From contig NZ_JAAQPI010000005.1 of assembly GCF_011683955.1 (NCBI RefSeq), positions 1 to 64,000 of the forward strand: a stretch of 64,000 nt of DNA, in the 5' to 3' direction. Under the pieces are notes generated by a model. It was not told the DNA's origin and made no database searches. It worked only from the letters and a program-made list of their open reading frames with translations. Below are positions 1-8,198 of this stretch, piece after piece (the first letter of the stretch is position 1; each line of letters opens with the position of its first letter). This DNA is from Pseudomaricurvus alkylphenolicus. GTDB lineage: Bacteria > Pseudomonadota > Gammaproteobacteria > Pseudomonadales > Cellvibrionaceae. The translations under genes were made by a program, and so were the position numbers.

Positions 1-435
1 GCTTGCAATATGATGTCCTTCTTAAAGTGTCGTCCTGTAAACTTCATCCTGGTTCGCTCGGTATCTAATCAGCTTAGGCAATTGGGTAACGTATTCTGTC
101 TGAATTCACCGGAATTGCAACAGAGCCGGTATCAGGCCGCCAAAGAAGCCTTAACATCAAAGCAGCGACCGGAAGTGCTTTTGTGCATGAGTGATCGCAT
201 CGCGTTGGCAGCGTTACAGGCGGCTCGGCATCTGAATCTCAGAGTTCCGGAAGATGTGAAGATTACCGGCTTTGATGATATTCCGGAATCCCATACCCAA
301 CATCCCACCCTGACAACAGTTCACCAGCAAAGCAAAGATAAAGGTACGGTGGCTGCCGAAATCTTTTTGGGCATGCGGGAGGAAAAAAGTATCGTGATTC
401 CCACCGAATTAATGATTCGGGAAAGTTGCCCTTAA
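1..435 (+). CDS. LacI-family transcriptional regulator, C-terminal part (partial at left edge)
   Basis: The reading frame is open to the left edge, so only the C-terminal effector-binding half is present. What is visible matches the second lobe of the periplasmic-binding-like domain of LacI/GalR regulators: a PEVLLCMSD-like strand, then RVPEDVKITGFDDIPES, then a TTVHQQ segment, in the usual order. The DNA-binding domain would lie outside the window. The downstream neighbours are a large TonB receptor and a sodium symporter, and a perfect CG-centred palindrome of LacI type lies before the receptor gene. This suggests the protein is the local sugar-responsive repressor. The first 30 residues fit the family less well than the rest, so a disruption near the edge cannot be excluded. 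Confidence 0.8.
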   Translation, partial: ACNMMSFLKCRPVNFILVRSVSNQLRQLGNVFCLNSPELQQSRYQAAKEALTSKQRPEVLLCMSDRIALAALQAARHLNLRVPEDVKITGFDDIPESHTQHPTLTTVHQQSKDKGTVAAEIFLGMREEKSIVIPTELMIRESCP

Positions 436-453
436 TCGTAAAGCAATCAACTT

Positions 454-541
454 ATCGCGGTACCCGATAAAGCGGGGCAGGCCCTCAGAGCCCGCTGCTA
501 CAGATTGGAGCGGTTTTTGTAGCAGCCCGCTCCGAGGGCGA
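454..541. repeat. REP-like element, family A, copy 1
   Basis: It begins with TCGCGGTACCCGATAAAGCG and contains two head-to-head arms, CTCAGAGCCCGCTGCTACAG (484-503) and TGTAGCAGCCCGCTCCGAGG (519-538), which can form an imperfect hairpin. Related copies occur near 3.85, 34.7, 36.3, 39.0 and 47.5 kb, all outside coding sequence. Confidence 0.75.
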
Positions 542-847
542 CTGGTTCTGGTGCCTTTACTACAGTTTTCTCACCATGCTGAACAAAGCGAGGCAGCTCC
601 AAAAAATTCTGTTACTGGAATTTTACTTAATATTTGGGTTTGTATTTCGTTGGGTTTTTTAGCGTGGTTGGTCTATTTCCATTCGGTTATTAAAACGAAA
701 TTAAGAAAAAATTAAGACCCTTCGACGCTTGAGATAGAACGCCAATTCGGCAAAGATTAACTCAGGGTTCTTAATCGGTTAAGAAGAAAGTCGGGATGAG
801 CTCCCCGACGGCCTCTAGCAGTCATCTTGATCACAACAGTGCCCACC

Positions 848-861
848 TTCAAGCGCTTGAA
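848..861. promoter_or_regulatory. Putative LacI-family operator
   Basis: TTCAAGCGCTTGAA is a perfect 14-bp palindrome with the central CG typical of LacI/GalR operators. It lies 63 bases before the receptor start and is flanked by a LacI-type regulator gene on the other side. The assignment is by pattern and context only. Confidence 0.6.
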
Positions 862-924
862 ACCATCTCTGACAAACTGCCCGATTGCAGTTTTTGAAAA
901 CAACATAATTAGTGAGAGAAAAGC

Positions 925-3786
925 ATGAACATAAGAGCGAACAAACTCTACGAGCACATCAGAATCGTGACCCTGGGCGGCGTTCTCTTGCCCTTGGGTG
1001 GTTACCTGATTCCGCTGAATGCCCAGGCCCAGGGTGAACTCGACGGCAAGTCCGAAGCGGAAATGATGGCGGAGCTTGAGGAGATTCAGGTGACCGGCAT
1101 TCGCGGCAGCCTGCAGAACGCAGCCAGCATCAAAGAAGACGCCGCCGGCGTGATGGACGCCATTACTTCTGAGGATCTGGGTAAATTCCCGGATACCAAC
1201 ATTGCCGAATCACTGCAGCGTGTACCCGGTCTGGCAATTGCACGCAGCCGTGGCGGTGAAGGCCGCTTTGTGACCATTCGCGGTTTGGGTGAAGAGTTTA
1301 ATGCAGTCACCTATAACGGACGCCTGCTGGCCACCGAGAACCCCGGCCGTGAATTCAGCTTCGATAATGTGGCCTCTGAGCTGGTTTCTCGCGCGGATGT
1401 TTATAAAACCTCTCAGGCCTCCTTGGGGGATGGCAGTATCGGCGGACTGGTTGACATTATTACGGCACGCCCGCTTGATAAACCGGAGTTTCATGGCGCC
1501 TGGTCTCTGGGCGGCAGCTATGATGACCTGATTGAAGATGAAGGTGAGCGCTTCTCCGGTGTTATCAGTAACTCGTTCCTGGATGATACTGTTGGTGTGA
1601 TCGCATCGGTTGCCTTTCAGCGTCGAGATTTCCGTGTCGACAGCGTCGAGAGTATCGATACCTTTACCATGGATGTCGCCACAGACGGAACCCGCTTTGG
1701 TTCCCAGCCCGGGCAGACATTGGCCCACGAAAACGCCCGCTGGACCTCACTTGCCTTCAGTTCCACCGAGGAAGAGCGTGAGCGCATCAGCGGCACCCTG
1801 GCGCTTCAGTTCCAGCCCAACGACCAGATCGACATGGTTGTGGATATGCTCTACACCCAGCTGGAAAGTCCTGGCTTTGGAGTTGTGCAAACCAACTATA
1901 CCTGTGATCCGGGTTGTGCCAGCCTCAGCAATATCGAGGTGGCGGAAAACGGTGTCATCACCGCATTCGATGCAGACTACACGGCGGAATTTCTGGCCCG
2001 CGAGCAGTCGGCGGACTCCGAAACCTTTCAGATCGGTTGGAACCTGGATTGGCAGGTCAATGACAGCCTCAATCTGCAGGCGGACTTGTCTTACTCCAAG
2101 GCCGAGGCAAAGCGTGACAACATTGGCTCCGACAGCGGCAGTGGATCTTTTTACGTGGTGGGTATTCCCGCTTCTCGCGCTGAATATCGCTATCGCGGTG
2201 GAGAAGTCCCCAACTGGAATGTCTTTGTTCCCAACTATGATCCTGTGATTGCTTCAGGTGTTGGTCCCGCTGTGGTGCCTATTGCCAATGCAGACCCCCG
2301 CTTGCTCGGTGCGCACTTTACCCGCGAGTCTAACAACACCGTGGAAGACGAAGTGCTGACGTTCCATTTTGATGGCGAATGGGTATTTGATAATGAGACC
2401 TCCATTCAGTTTGGTGGGGACTACACGGACCGTAACAAAAAGAACGAACTAAGGGATAACCGCGATAACTGGTGTAACTACTTCTGTGGTTACGGCTTCT
2501 CGGTTCGCGGCCTGAATCCACAATTGTTCGATAGCGCCTTTGTTCAATCCATTCCCGTCAGTAACCTTCTGGATGGCTCCAGTCAGCAGTTGCCCCGCGA
2601 CTTCCTGGCCTTCTCAACCGATGCCTTGCGTGACATTTACGCCAGCGTTAACCAGGGTGACCCGGTACTGGATGCTGAAGGTAACCCCACCGGTGCGATT
2701 CATGACTTTACAGGAAATCCCGCCTTGAGCGATGGTAGCGAGATCCTGGCACCGGTACTTAACCTCACTGGCTCCACCGACATTACCGAAAAGGTTCTCG
2801 GCGTCTACGGCCAATTGAACCTGTCGGGTGATCTTGGCGATATGCACTGGACCGGTAACATAGGCCTGCGTATTGCTCACACCAAATTGGAATCCCGTGG
2901 TCACTCCAACGAGATCACATCGATTACCGATGCCGGTGCAGGTAACCAGGTTTTTACCTTCTCCAGTGATACGCCACGCAATATCGATAACAGCTATACC
3001 GATGTGCTGCCGTCCCTGAATCTCACCCTGGAGTTGGATGATGGACTGCTGCTGCGTACGGCCTTTTCCAAGACCATTACCCGGCCAACCCTGACGGACC
3101 TGTCCACCGCCCGCGACGTAACCGGCACCAACGTGGGTACCGAGGCAATTACTGCCGGTAACCCCGAGTTGGAGCCCACCCGTGCCAATAATGTGGATCT
3201 GTCTCTGGAGTGGTATGGCGAGAACAACAACGCTGCCGTAGCCTTGTTCTACAAGGATATCAAGGGCTTTGTCGCCAACCAGGTGGGTCCCGAGTTTGTG
3301 TTTGATCGCACATTCGAAGTCACCAAGCCGGTTAACGGTGAAAACGCCGAAGTCACGGGCGTTGAGCTGGCATATACCCATTACTTTGAAAACGGTTTTG
3401 GTTTCCAGGCTAACTACACCTTTGTCGACAGTGATGCAGAGCAGGAAGGCCAGACCTCCACGCTTGAAAATGTCTCCGAAAGTTCTTACAACCTGTCCGG
3501 GTTCTATGAGAACGACAACTTCAGCGCTCGTCTCTCCTTTAACAATCGGGGCGACTACATCCGAACCACCAACGGCAAGCAGGGGCTGGCCGAGCGGGTT
3601 GACGATTACAACCAACTCGACTTTACCACCAGCTATACTTTCAATGACTTCCTGACGGTGTACTTTGAAGGGGTAAACCTGCTGGACGAAACAGAGTTTG
3701 TGCACTTTGACGCAGCCTCAAATCTGATTCGTTACTACGAAGAGCGTGGCCGTCGTTTTAACCTGGGCCTTAGAGGATCGTTCTAA
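925..3786 (+). CDS. TonB-dependent receptor, TonB-Xanth-Caul type
   Basis: This 953-residue outer-membrane receptor probably imports an oligosaccharide or similar large substrate, powered by TonB/ExbBD. An N-terminal export signal (about residues 1-36) is followed by a TonB-box-like EEIQVTG stretch and a plug domain. The plug contains the family signature AITSEDLGKFPDTNIAESLQ, then VPGL, GEGRFVTIRGLG and GSIGGLVDIITARPLD. The rest is a long barrel ending in an aromatic residue (GLRGSF), as expected for outer-membrane insertion. Family members are usually 850-1000 residues. The gene sits between a LacI-type regulator and a broken sodium symporter, a layout common in carbohydrate-utilisation loci. 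No polysaccharide-degrading enzyme is visible nearby, so the substrate is unknown. Confidence 0.93.
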   Translation: MNIRANKLYEHIRIVTLGGVLLPLGGYLIPLNAQAQGELDGKSEAEMMAELEEIQVTGIRGSLQNAASIKEDAAGVMDAITSEDLGKFPDTNIAESLQRVPGLAIARSRGGEGRFVTIRGLGEEFNAVTYNGRLLATENPGREFSFDNVASELVSRADVYKTSQASLGDGSIGGLVDIITARPLDKPEFHGAWSLGGSYDDLIEDEGERFSGVISNSFLDDTVGVIASVAFQRRDFRVDSVESIDTFTMDVATDGTRFGSQPGQTLAHENARWTSLAFSSTEEERERISGTLALQFQPNDQIDMVVDMLYTQLESPGFGVVQTNYTCDPGCASLSNIEVAENGVITAFDADYTAEFLAREQSADSETFQIGWNLDWQVNDSLNLQADLSYSKAEAKRDNIGSDSGSGSFYVVGIPASRAEYRYRGGEVPNWNVFVPNYDPVIASGVGPAVVPIANADPRLLGAHFTRESNNTVEDEVLTFHFDGEWVFDNETSIQFGGDYTDRNKKNELRDNRDNWCNYFCGYGFSVRGLNPQLFDSAFVQSIPVSNLLDGSSQQLPRDFLAFSTDALRDIYASVNQGDPVLDAEGNPTGAIHDFTGNPALSDGSEILAPVLNLTGSTDITEKVLGVYGQLNLSGDLGDMHWTGNIGLRIAHTKLESRGHSNEITSITDAGAGNQVFTFSSDTPRNIDNSYTDVLPSLNLTLELDDGLLLRTAFSKTITRPTLTDLSTARDVTGTNVGTEAITAGNPELEPTRANNVDLSLEWYGENNNAAVALFYKDIKGFVANQVGPEFVFDRTFEVTKPVNGENAEVTGVELAYTHYFENGFGFQANYTFVDSDAEQEGQTSTLENVSESSYNLSGFYENDNFSARLSFNNRGDYIRTTNGKQGLAERVDDYNQLDFTTSYTFNDFLTVYFEGVNLLDETEFVHFDAASNLIRYYEERGRRFNLGLRGSF

Positions 3787-3846
3787 GTTGCAGGTGGCAG
3801 TGTCGAACGGCACTCCTCAACTTTAACGTCAATGATTGAACTCACT

Positions 3847-3936
3847 GCAGCGGCGGGCTCTGAGAGCCTGCCCCGCTTTAACGGGTACCGCGACAAATAC
3901 AAAAGTCAGGGTCGCCCTCGGAGCGGACTGCTACAG
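3847..3936. repeat. REP-like element, family A, copy 2 (inverted orientation)
   Basis: GGGCTCTGAGAGCC, then CCCCGCTTTAACGGGTACCG, then GTCGCCCTCGGAGCGGACTG. This is the reverse-complement arrangement of copy 1. It lies between the receptor stop and the symporter start. Confidence 0.75.
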
Positions 3937-3961
3937 AGAATTGGGCAAATTGGGTTAAACT

Positions 3962-5416
3962 ATGGAAATGCAGACCATACAATTAACGGTCTTTGTCTTC
4001 ATCTCAGTCGCTATCGGCGTGGCGACGTTTCTCAAATGTCACGCGGCCAAAAAGTCTGAAGATCATTCCGTCAGCGGTGAAAACAAAGAGGTCTTTCTGG
4101 CGGGCGGTGGCCTCTCCTGGATCTTCGTTGCCGGCTCCATCACCTTAACCAACCTCAGTGCCGACCAGCTGGTAGGCATGAACGGCAACCAGATGGCGCT
4201 GTTGGTCTGGTGGGAATTTGCCGCGGTTGCCGGGCTGATTGTTTTGGCTAAGGTATTCCTGCCGGTTTACTACCGTTACCGCTGTACCACCACCACGGAA
4301 CTGCTGGAAAAACGCTACCATGACCACCGCATTCGCACATTGGTCAGCGTGTTATTTTTATTTACCTGCCGGTCATGCTCTATGGCGGTTCCCTGTTTAT
4401 GAAAACCATGTTTAACGTGGAGCTGCCAATTATGGTGCTGGCCGCGGGATTCGCGCTGGTGGGTGCGGCCTATGCGGTATTGGGAGGTTTGCGAGCTGTC
4501 GCCATATCGGACACCTACAGTGGCGTATTGTTGCTGGGGTTAGGGCTTCTTGTTGTCTATCTTGCGCTGGACAGCATCAGTTTCGATTTTACGGGTATTC
4601 CCGCAGAGCGCCTGACGTTGATTGGGGGCAGTGATTCCCCCATACCCTGGACTACCCTGTTTACAGGTATGATTTTTATCCAAACCTACTATTGGAGCAC
4701 CAACCAGACCATCACCCAAAGGGCCATGGCCTCGCCAACATTGGAAGAAGGGCAGAAGGGGGTTTATGTAGCCGCGATTATTCGTTTGATGATCGTGCCG
4801 CCGATGATTGTGATTCCGGGTATTGTCTCTTACAAACTCTATGGCGATATCGGCGATGCCGCCTATGGTCGAATAGTCGGTGATGTATTACCTTTCTGGT
4901 TATCGGGAGCCTTTGCAGCCGCCATAGCTGCAGCGGTGCTTACCAGCTTTAACAGTGTACTCAACTCCTCAACAGCATTGTATGTATGTGTGCGATATTC
5001 ACGAAAAATACATTGGTAAGGCCCCCAATGTCGCTCGCCTGAACGGCATTATCACTCTGGTATTTGTGGTGTTGGCACTGTCTTTGGTTCCGATCTACAG
5101 CGGCGCTGTCAGCATTATCAATCTGTTGCAACAACTCAATGGGCTCCTGAGTATGCCAATCTTGTCAGCGTTTATCGTGGGCTTACTGTTCAGAAACGTG
5201 GACGCACGGGCGGCAATAGCGGCGGTGGTTATCGGCGTGTCTCTGTACGGGATATTTACCTTTGTCTGGACTCCTGCTCACTATATCCACTTGATGTTTG
5301 TGACTCTGGTCGTGTGCATAGCTTCAGCGTTGTTGATTAACCGCTGGGTTTATGGCGAGCGGGAGCAATGGGAGTGGGGCATGTTGTCGGCGAAACCCGC
5401 CAGTGGGGACTGTTAG
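3962..5416 (+). pseudogene. Sodium/solute symporter (SSS family), disrupted by two indels
   Basis: Three consecutive segments in two frames together make one SSS symporter of about 480 residues. Segment 1 (3962 to about 4360) gives the first membrane helices with SITLTNLSADQLVGMNG. Segment 2 (to about 4985) gives YLPVMLYGGSLFMKTMFN through NSVLNSSTALY. Segment 3 (to 5416) gives DIHEKYIGKAPNVARLNG and the last helices. The first break is best explained by loss of one T in the T run at 4355-4359; adding a T restores VLFFIYLPVM. The second is a 4-bp tandem duplication, TATGTATG at 4981-4988; removing one unit restores NSSTALYVCDIH, which aligns with the conserved NS..T.F..DIY motif. The two shifts together restore the frame. 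The intact gene would have imported a sugar or similar solute with sodium. The distinct second indel argues against a simple read error, though the homopolymer site could be one. Confidence 0.85.
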
Positions 5417-5438
5417 TTTGCGGAGGATGTTCACTTTT

Positions 5439-5504
5439 TATGGGAAGCATAGGGGGTCATAAAACTGCTTGACCCCTTGTTTATGACCCCCTATGCTTCC
5501 CATA
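5439..5504. promoter_or_regulatory. 25-bp perfect inverted repeat over the hipA-like start
   Basis: Arms at 5439-5463 and 5480-5504 are exact reverse complements (core GGGAAGCATAGGGGGTCAT), separated by 16 bases. The right arm runs into the ATG at 5504. There is no T run after it, so it is not a usual terminator. It could be an operator for the XRE partner or an RNA hairpin that limits translation. Confidence 0.7.
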
Positions 5505-6829
5505 TGAGGCACTTAACCCTTCAAACCTACCGCAACGGACAATGGACGGACGCGGCCCAAATTGGCTTCTCAAATGCAGAGGAAGGCCATCGTTCACCCT
5601 CCAGGCTTGATTATGATTACGCCTATGTTGTACAGGAGTTGGGCAGTGACTGCGTTGGGGGTGCCGTGGTCAGTTGTCGATATCCAGTTGATTTCAGTTC
5701 CCACAGCAGTGACCACTGGCCCGCATTCTTGTTGGATATTCTTCCTGGCGGAGAAGGTCGACGCCGGTGGGCCGAAAGACTCAACGTTGAAACCGGACTG
5801 TCCGGCGAATTTGCTTTGCTGCAACATGCCACGGCCAATCCACCGGGAAACCTGAGAATCAAGGAAGCCGTGGATTCTCCCTTTAGGGAGGCCGGCTCAC
5901 TGCCGAATGCCGAAGGGCAATTGGTCCCTCGCGCGGATCACCCTGGGTTTTCTCAGCAAGATATTGTCAGCAAACAAGAAAACTTTATCGAATATGCCTA
6001 CCAGCAGGGTGCGGCAGTTGCCGGTGCTACGGATGTGCAAGGCGAGGCCCCCAAATTCTTGCTGGTCCAAGACCTTGAGGGTCGATGGCATGCTGAAGGG
6101 GCATTGTCCGATGAGCAGGTCAGCAAGCATTGGATCGTAAAATTTCCGCGGGGATCGACTGCGGCGGATAGGGAGGTTTTGATTAACGAGGCCTCCTATC
6201 TAGAGGTGGCGCGTCGCTGTAACCTCTATGTTGGTGAACCTCTGTGTCGGAAAGGCAATGCCTTGTTTATTCCACGTTTTGATCGCCTGGTACAAGGAGG
6301 GACGGTAACCCGGCAGGGAATGGAATCTCTATATTCAATTGCCGGCGTGAGTGAATTTGGTGCAGCCAAAACACATGAGTTTCTCTGCACTGAGCTGCTG
6401 AATTATCTGCCCAGACGGACTTGCTTTAAAAATATTGTTGAGTACTTGAAGCGTGATGTATTGAACGTAGCCTTGGGGAATACCGATAATCACGGTCGCA
6501 ACACTGCGGTTCTTCGTAACGAAACAGGCGAGATCGCGCTTAGCCCGCTATTCGATTTCGCGCCTATGTATCTCGACCCGGAGGGGATTGCCCGGGTTAC
6601 TCGCTGGGAGCCATCGCGAGAACAAGCCGGTCGCCCGATCTGGGCAAAGGTTTGTGAATTTTTCGAACCTTGGTTAGAGGCAAAATCCTTGAAAGATGAG
6701 ATGCGGGCGTTTGGTGAAGAGCTAAGCCAGCTGCCTGACTACATGTCGGCGGCGGGTGTCGATGCATCTATTATTGAACGGCGCCGGACGGCCATCGAAA
6801 ATAACATCCTATCATTGAGCGAGTGTTGA
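5504..6829 (+). CDS. HipA-like serine/threonine kinase (toxin-type)
   Basis: This protein of about 441 residues has the HipA kinase fold. HipA-family toxins phosphorylate a cellular target, glutamyl-tRNA synthetase in the classical case, and cause dormancy. Visible features are the WIVKFPRG strand, the NEASYLEVARR helix, the catalytic LGNTDNHGRN loop (Asp at 6485) and the metal-binding SPLFDFAPMY segment (Asp at 6554). The key acidic residues are therefore intact. The N-terminal part is the usual HipA N-terminal domain. I chose the ATG at 5504, but TTG 5477 and ATG 5483 are in frame upstream, inside the inverted repeat, and none has a clear ribosome site. The XRE gene follows one base after the stop, so the order is kinase then antitoxin, opposite to E. 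coli hipBA. It may instead be a non-toxic housekeeping HipA homologue. Confidence 0.85.
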   Translation: MRHLTLQTYRNGQWTDAAQIGFSNAEEGHRSPSRLDYDYAYVVQELGSDCVGGAVVSCRYPVDFSSHSSDHWPAFLLDILPGGEGRRRWAERLNVETGLSGEFALLQHATANPPGNLRIKEAVDSPFREAGSLPNAEGQLVPRADHPGFSQQDIVSKQENFIEYAYQQGAAVAGATDVQGEAPKFLLVQDLEGRWHAEGALSDEQVSKHWIVKFPRGSTAADREVLINEASYLEVARRCNLYVGEPLCRKGNALFIPRFDRLVQGGTVTRQGMESLYSIAGVSEFGAAKTHEFLCTELLNYLPRRTCFKNIVEYLKRDVLNVALGNTDNHGRNTAVLRNETGEIALSPLFDFAPMYLDPEGIARVTRWEPSREQAGRPIWAKVCEFFEPWLEAKSLKDEMRAFGEELSQLPDYMSAAGVDASIIERRRTAIENNILSLSEC

Positions 6830-6830
6830 G

Positions 6831-7112
6831 ATGCCCAGAGTAAAAATAGAAAAGGTCGATCCAGCGACTTTTAACACCCGTAAACATGAACTGCTGGAAA
6901 AGATTCCAATCGGCGAACTCACCATCGGGCAGGCGACGCGGGCCATGCGGCTGTTGCTCGGGATGACGCAGGAGGAATACGGCGAGAAGATCGTTGGGCT
7001 CAGCCGAAAAGTCGTCAGTGCCATTGAAAATGATCAGCATAACCCGGAGCTGGAAACACTCAAAAAGATAGGCAAACCGTTCGGGTTTTCTATTGGGTTT
7101 GTGCAGCGTTAG
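6831..7112 (+). CDS. XRE-family helix-turn-helix protein, HipB-like partner
   Basis: This 93-residue protein has an XRE-type DNA-binding domain in its second half: RAMRLLLGMTQEEYGEKI, then LSRKVVSAIENDQHNPELET. The N-terminal 35 residues are an extension not typical of short HipB proteins. It starts one base after the kinase stop, so the two are almost certainly co-translated. It probably binds DNA and may neutralise the kinase. The 25-bp inverted repeat upstream of the pair is the obvious candidate operator. No separate promoter is seen. The gene converges on the LysR gene with a gap of only 13 bases. Confidence 0.82.
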   Translation: MPRVKIEKVDPATFNTRKHELLEKIPIGELTIGQATRAMRLLLGMTQEEYGEKIVGLSRKVVSAIENDQHNPELETLKKIGKPFGFSIGFVQR

Positions 7113-7125
7113 TTTGCAGCGCCGC

Positions 7126-8034
7126 TCAAACCAAATGATGACAATACAGCAAATCCTGAATAAACGTCTCCACTGCAAACGGCTGTAACACGCCGCGCTT
7201 GGTAATGGTATGAAACGCCACGCTGCCACTGCTCTGTTCGGAGAGCAGTGCGCGCATTTCTCCCCGTTCCACCCAGGTTCTGGCGAAATGCTCCGGCAGA
7301 TAACCCAGGTAATGCCCGGATAACAACAGCAACGCCATAGCGTCCATGTTTTCTGCCAGGGCGTGCGCCTGGGGATTAAAATCGCGGTCTTGTTGTACGG
7401 TTTTTTGCAGCAGCCCGGTGCTGGCGAATCGATGCTTGGTCAATTCCTCCAGAGTAATGTTGCGGTTATCGTCGGCAAATAGCGGATGACCCTTCGCGCA
7501 GTATAAAACCACTCGCTCATCGAACAGTTTGTGATAGGTCAGCCCCGGCAAACGTTGGTGGAAAATACCGATGGCCAAGTTGTAACGCCCCTCAAGGGTT
7601 CTCGACTCCTGCTCGCTGGAGGCGGCTTCTTCCAACCGGAACAACACGCTGTTGCTGCGCTGATGAAAGCGATCCAGTGTTTTCGCCAACTTGAAATCCG
7701 GATTGGTGGAAACGTTATCCTGCAGGCCAATACGAATCTCGCCGCTGAGCTCGCTGCGGATATTGGCGATCTCCAGATTAAAGTTGTCCATGGAGGCGAA
7801 CAGGCCTCTGGTGGCCTCGTAGACTGCGAGGCCCCTTTCGGTCACCTTAAACCCCGTACGACCCCTCTCGCACAGAATCATCCCCAGCTGTTCCTCCAGC
7901 TCCTTCATCTGCACGCTGATGGAGGCAGCGCTGATGTTCAGCTCCGCCTGAGCCGACGAAAAGCCCTGGTTCTCGACCACAGACTTAAAAATCTTCAATT
8001 GCCGCAGGGAGGCATCTAACGGGCGTATGGGCAC
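7126..8034 (-). CDS. LysR-family transcriptional regulator
   Basis: This 302-residue protein has the standard LysR length and order. An N-terminal winged helix-turn-helix covers about residues 8-65 (LRQLKIFKSVVENQGFSSAQ, then SAASISVQMKELEEQLG). A co-inducer-binding domain follows, with GEIRIGLQDN and a late LSGHYLGYLPEHFA segment. It is transcribed away from a TonB receptor, ureohydrolase and MFS operon. LysR regulators commonly control the divergent neighbour, so that operon is the likely target. The shared 164-base intergenic region contains an interrupted palindrome at 8054-8076. The ligand is unknown; a guanidino or amino compound would fit the operon's ureohydrolase. Confidence 0.9.
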   Translation of the reverse strand: MPIRPLDASLRQLKIFKSVVENQGFSSAQAELNISAASISVQMKELEEQLGMILCERGRTGFKVTERGLAVYEATRGLFASMDNFNLEIANIRSELSGEIRIGLQDNVSTNPDFKLAKTLDRFHQRSNSVLFRLEEAASSEQESRTLEGRYNLAIGIFHQRLPGLTYHKLFDERVVLYCAKGHPLFADDNRNITLEELTKHRFASTGLLQKTVQQDRDFNPQAHALAENMDAMALLLLSGHYLGYLPEHFARTWVERGEMRALLSEQSSGSVAFHTITKRGVLQPFAVETFIQDLLYCHHLV

Positions 8035-8053
8035 GGTGCTGTCTCAATACGTA

Positions 8054-8076
8054 ATAAAAGCTAAAGTAGACTTTAT
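8054..8076. promoter_or_regulatory. Possible LysR-type binding site
   Basis: An interrupted imperfect palindrome of the form ATAAAAGC, seven bases, GACTTTAT lies 20 bases before the LysR start and upstream of the divergent receptor operon. This position is usual for LysR autoregulation. The two arms differ at two positions, so support is modest. Confidence 0.35.
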
Positions 8077-8198
8077 AAACATTTGGTTTAATAAAGTAAA
8101 GCGCATCAGTAGTCTAACTCGTGGAGTCTCCGTGAACTTATCAGCCAACACAATAACCGGCCAGAACCCATGCGGCGACTGGCGAAGAGGAAGAGATA

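Larger units (their letters stand above)
436..924. other. Intergenic region with repeat and operator
   Basis: This 489-base gap has no convincing gene. It holds a REP-like inverted repeat near its start, an AT-rich middle (about 600-720), and a CG-centred palindrome at 848-861 before the receptor gene. I could not place a convincing promoter with good spacing. Confidence 0.6.

Noticed and set aside
2614-3705. 363-codon open frame on the minus strand opposite the first TonB receptor
   Set aside because: Antisense to barrel-coding sequence, no domain features and no start signals.
3962-5416. Three separate small genes in place of one symporter
   Set aside because: The three pieces join into one family-typical protein when a T is added at 4355-4359 and one TATG unit is removed at 4981-4988.
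5439-5504. Terminator of the symporter gene
   Set aside because: The stem is strong but there is no T run after it, and it overlaps the start of the next gene.
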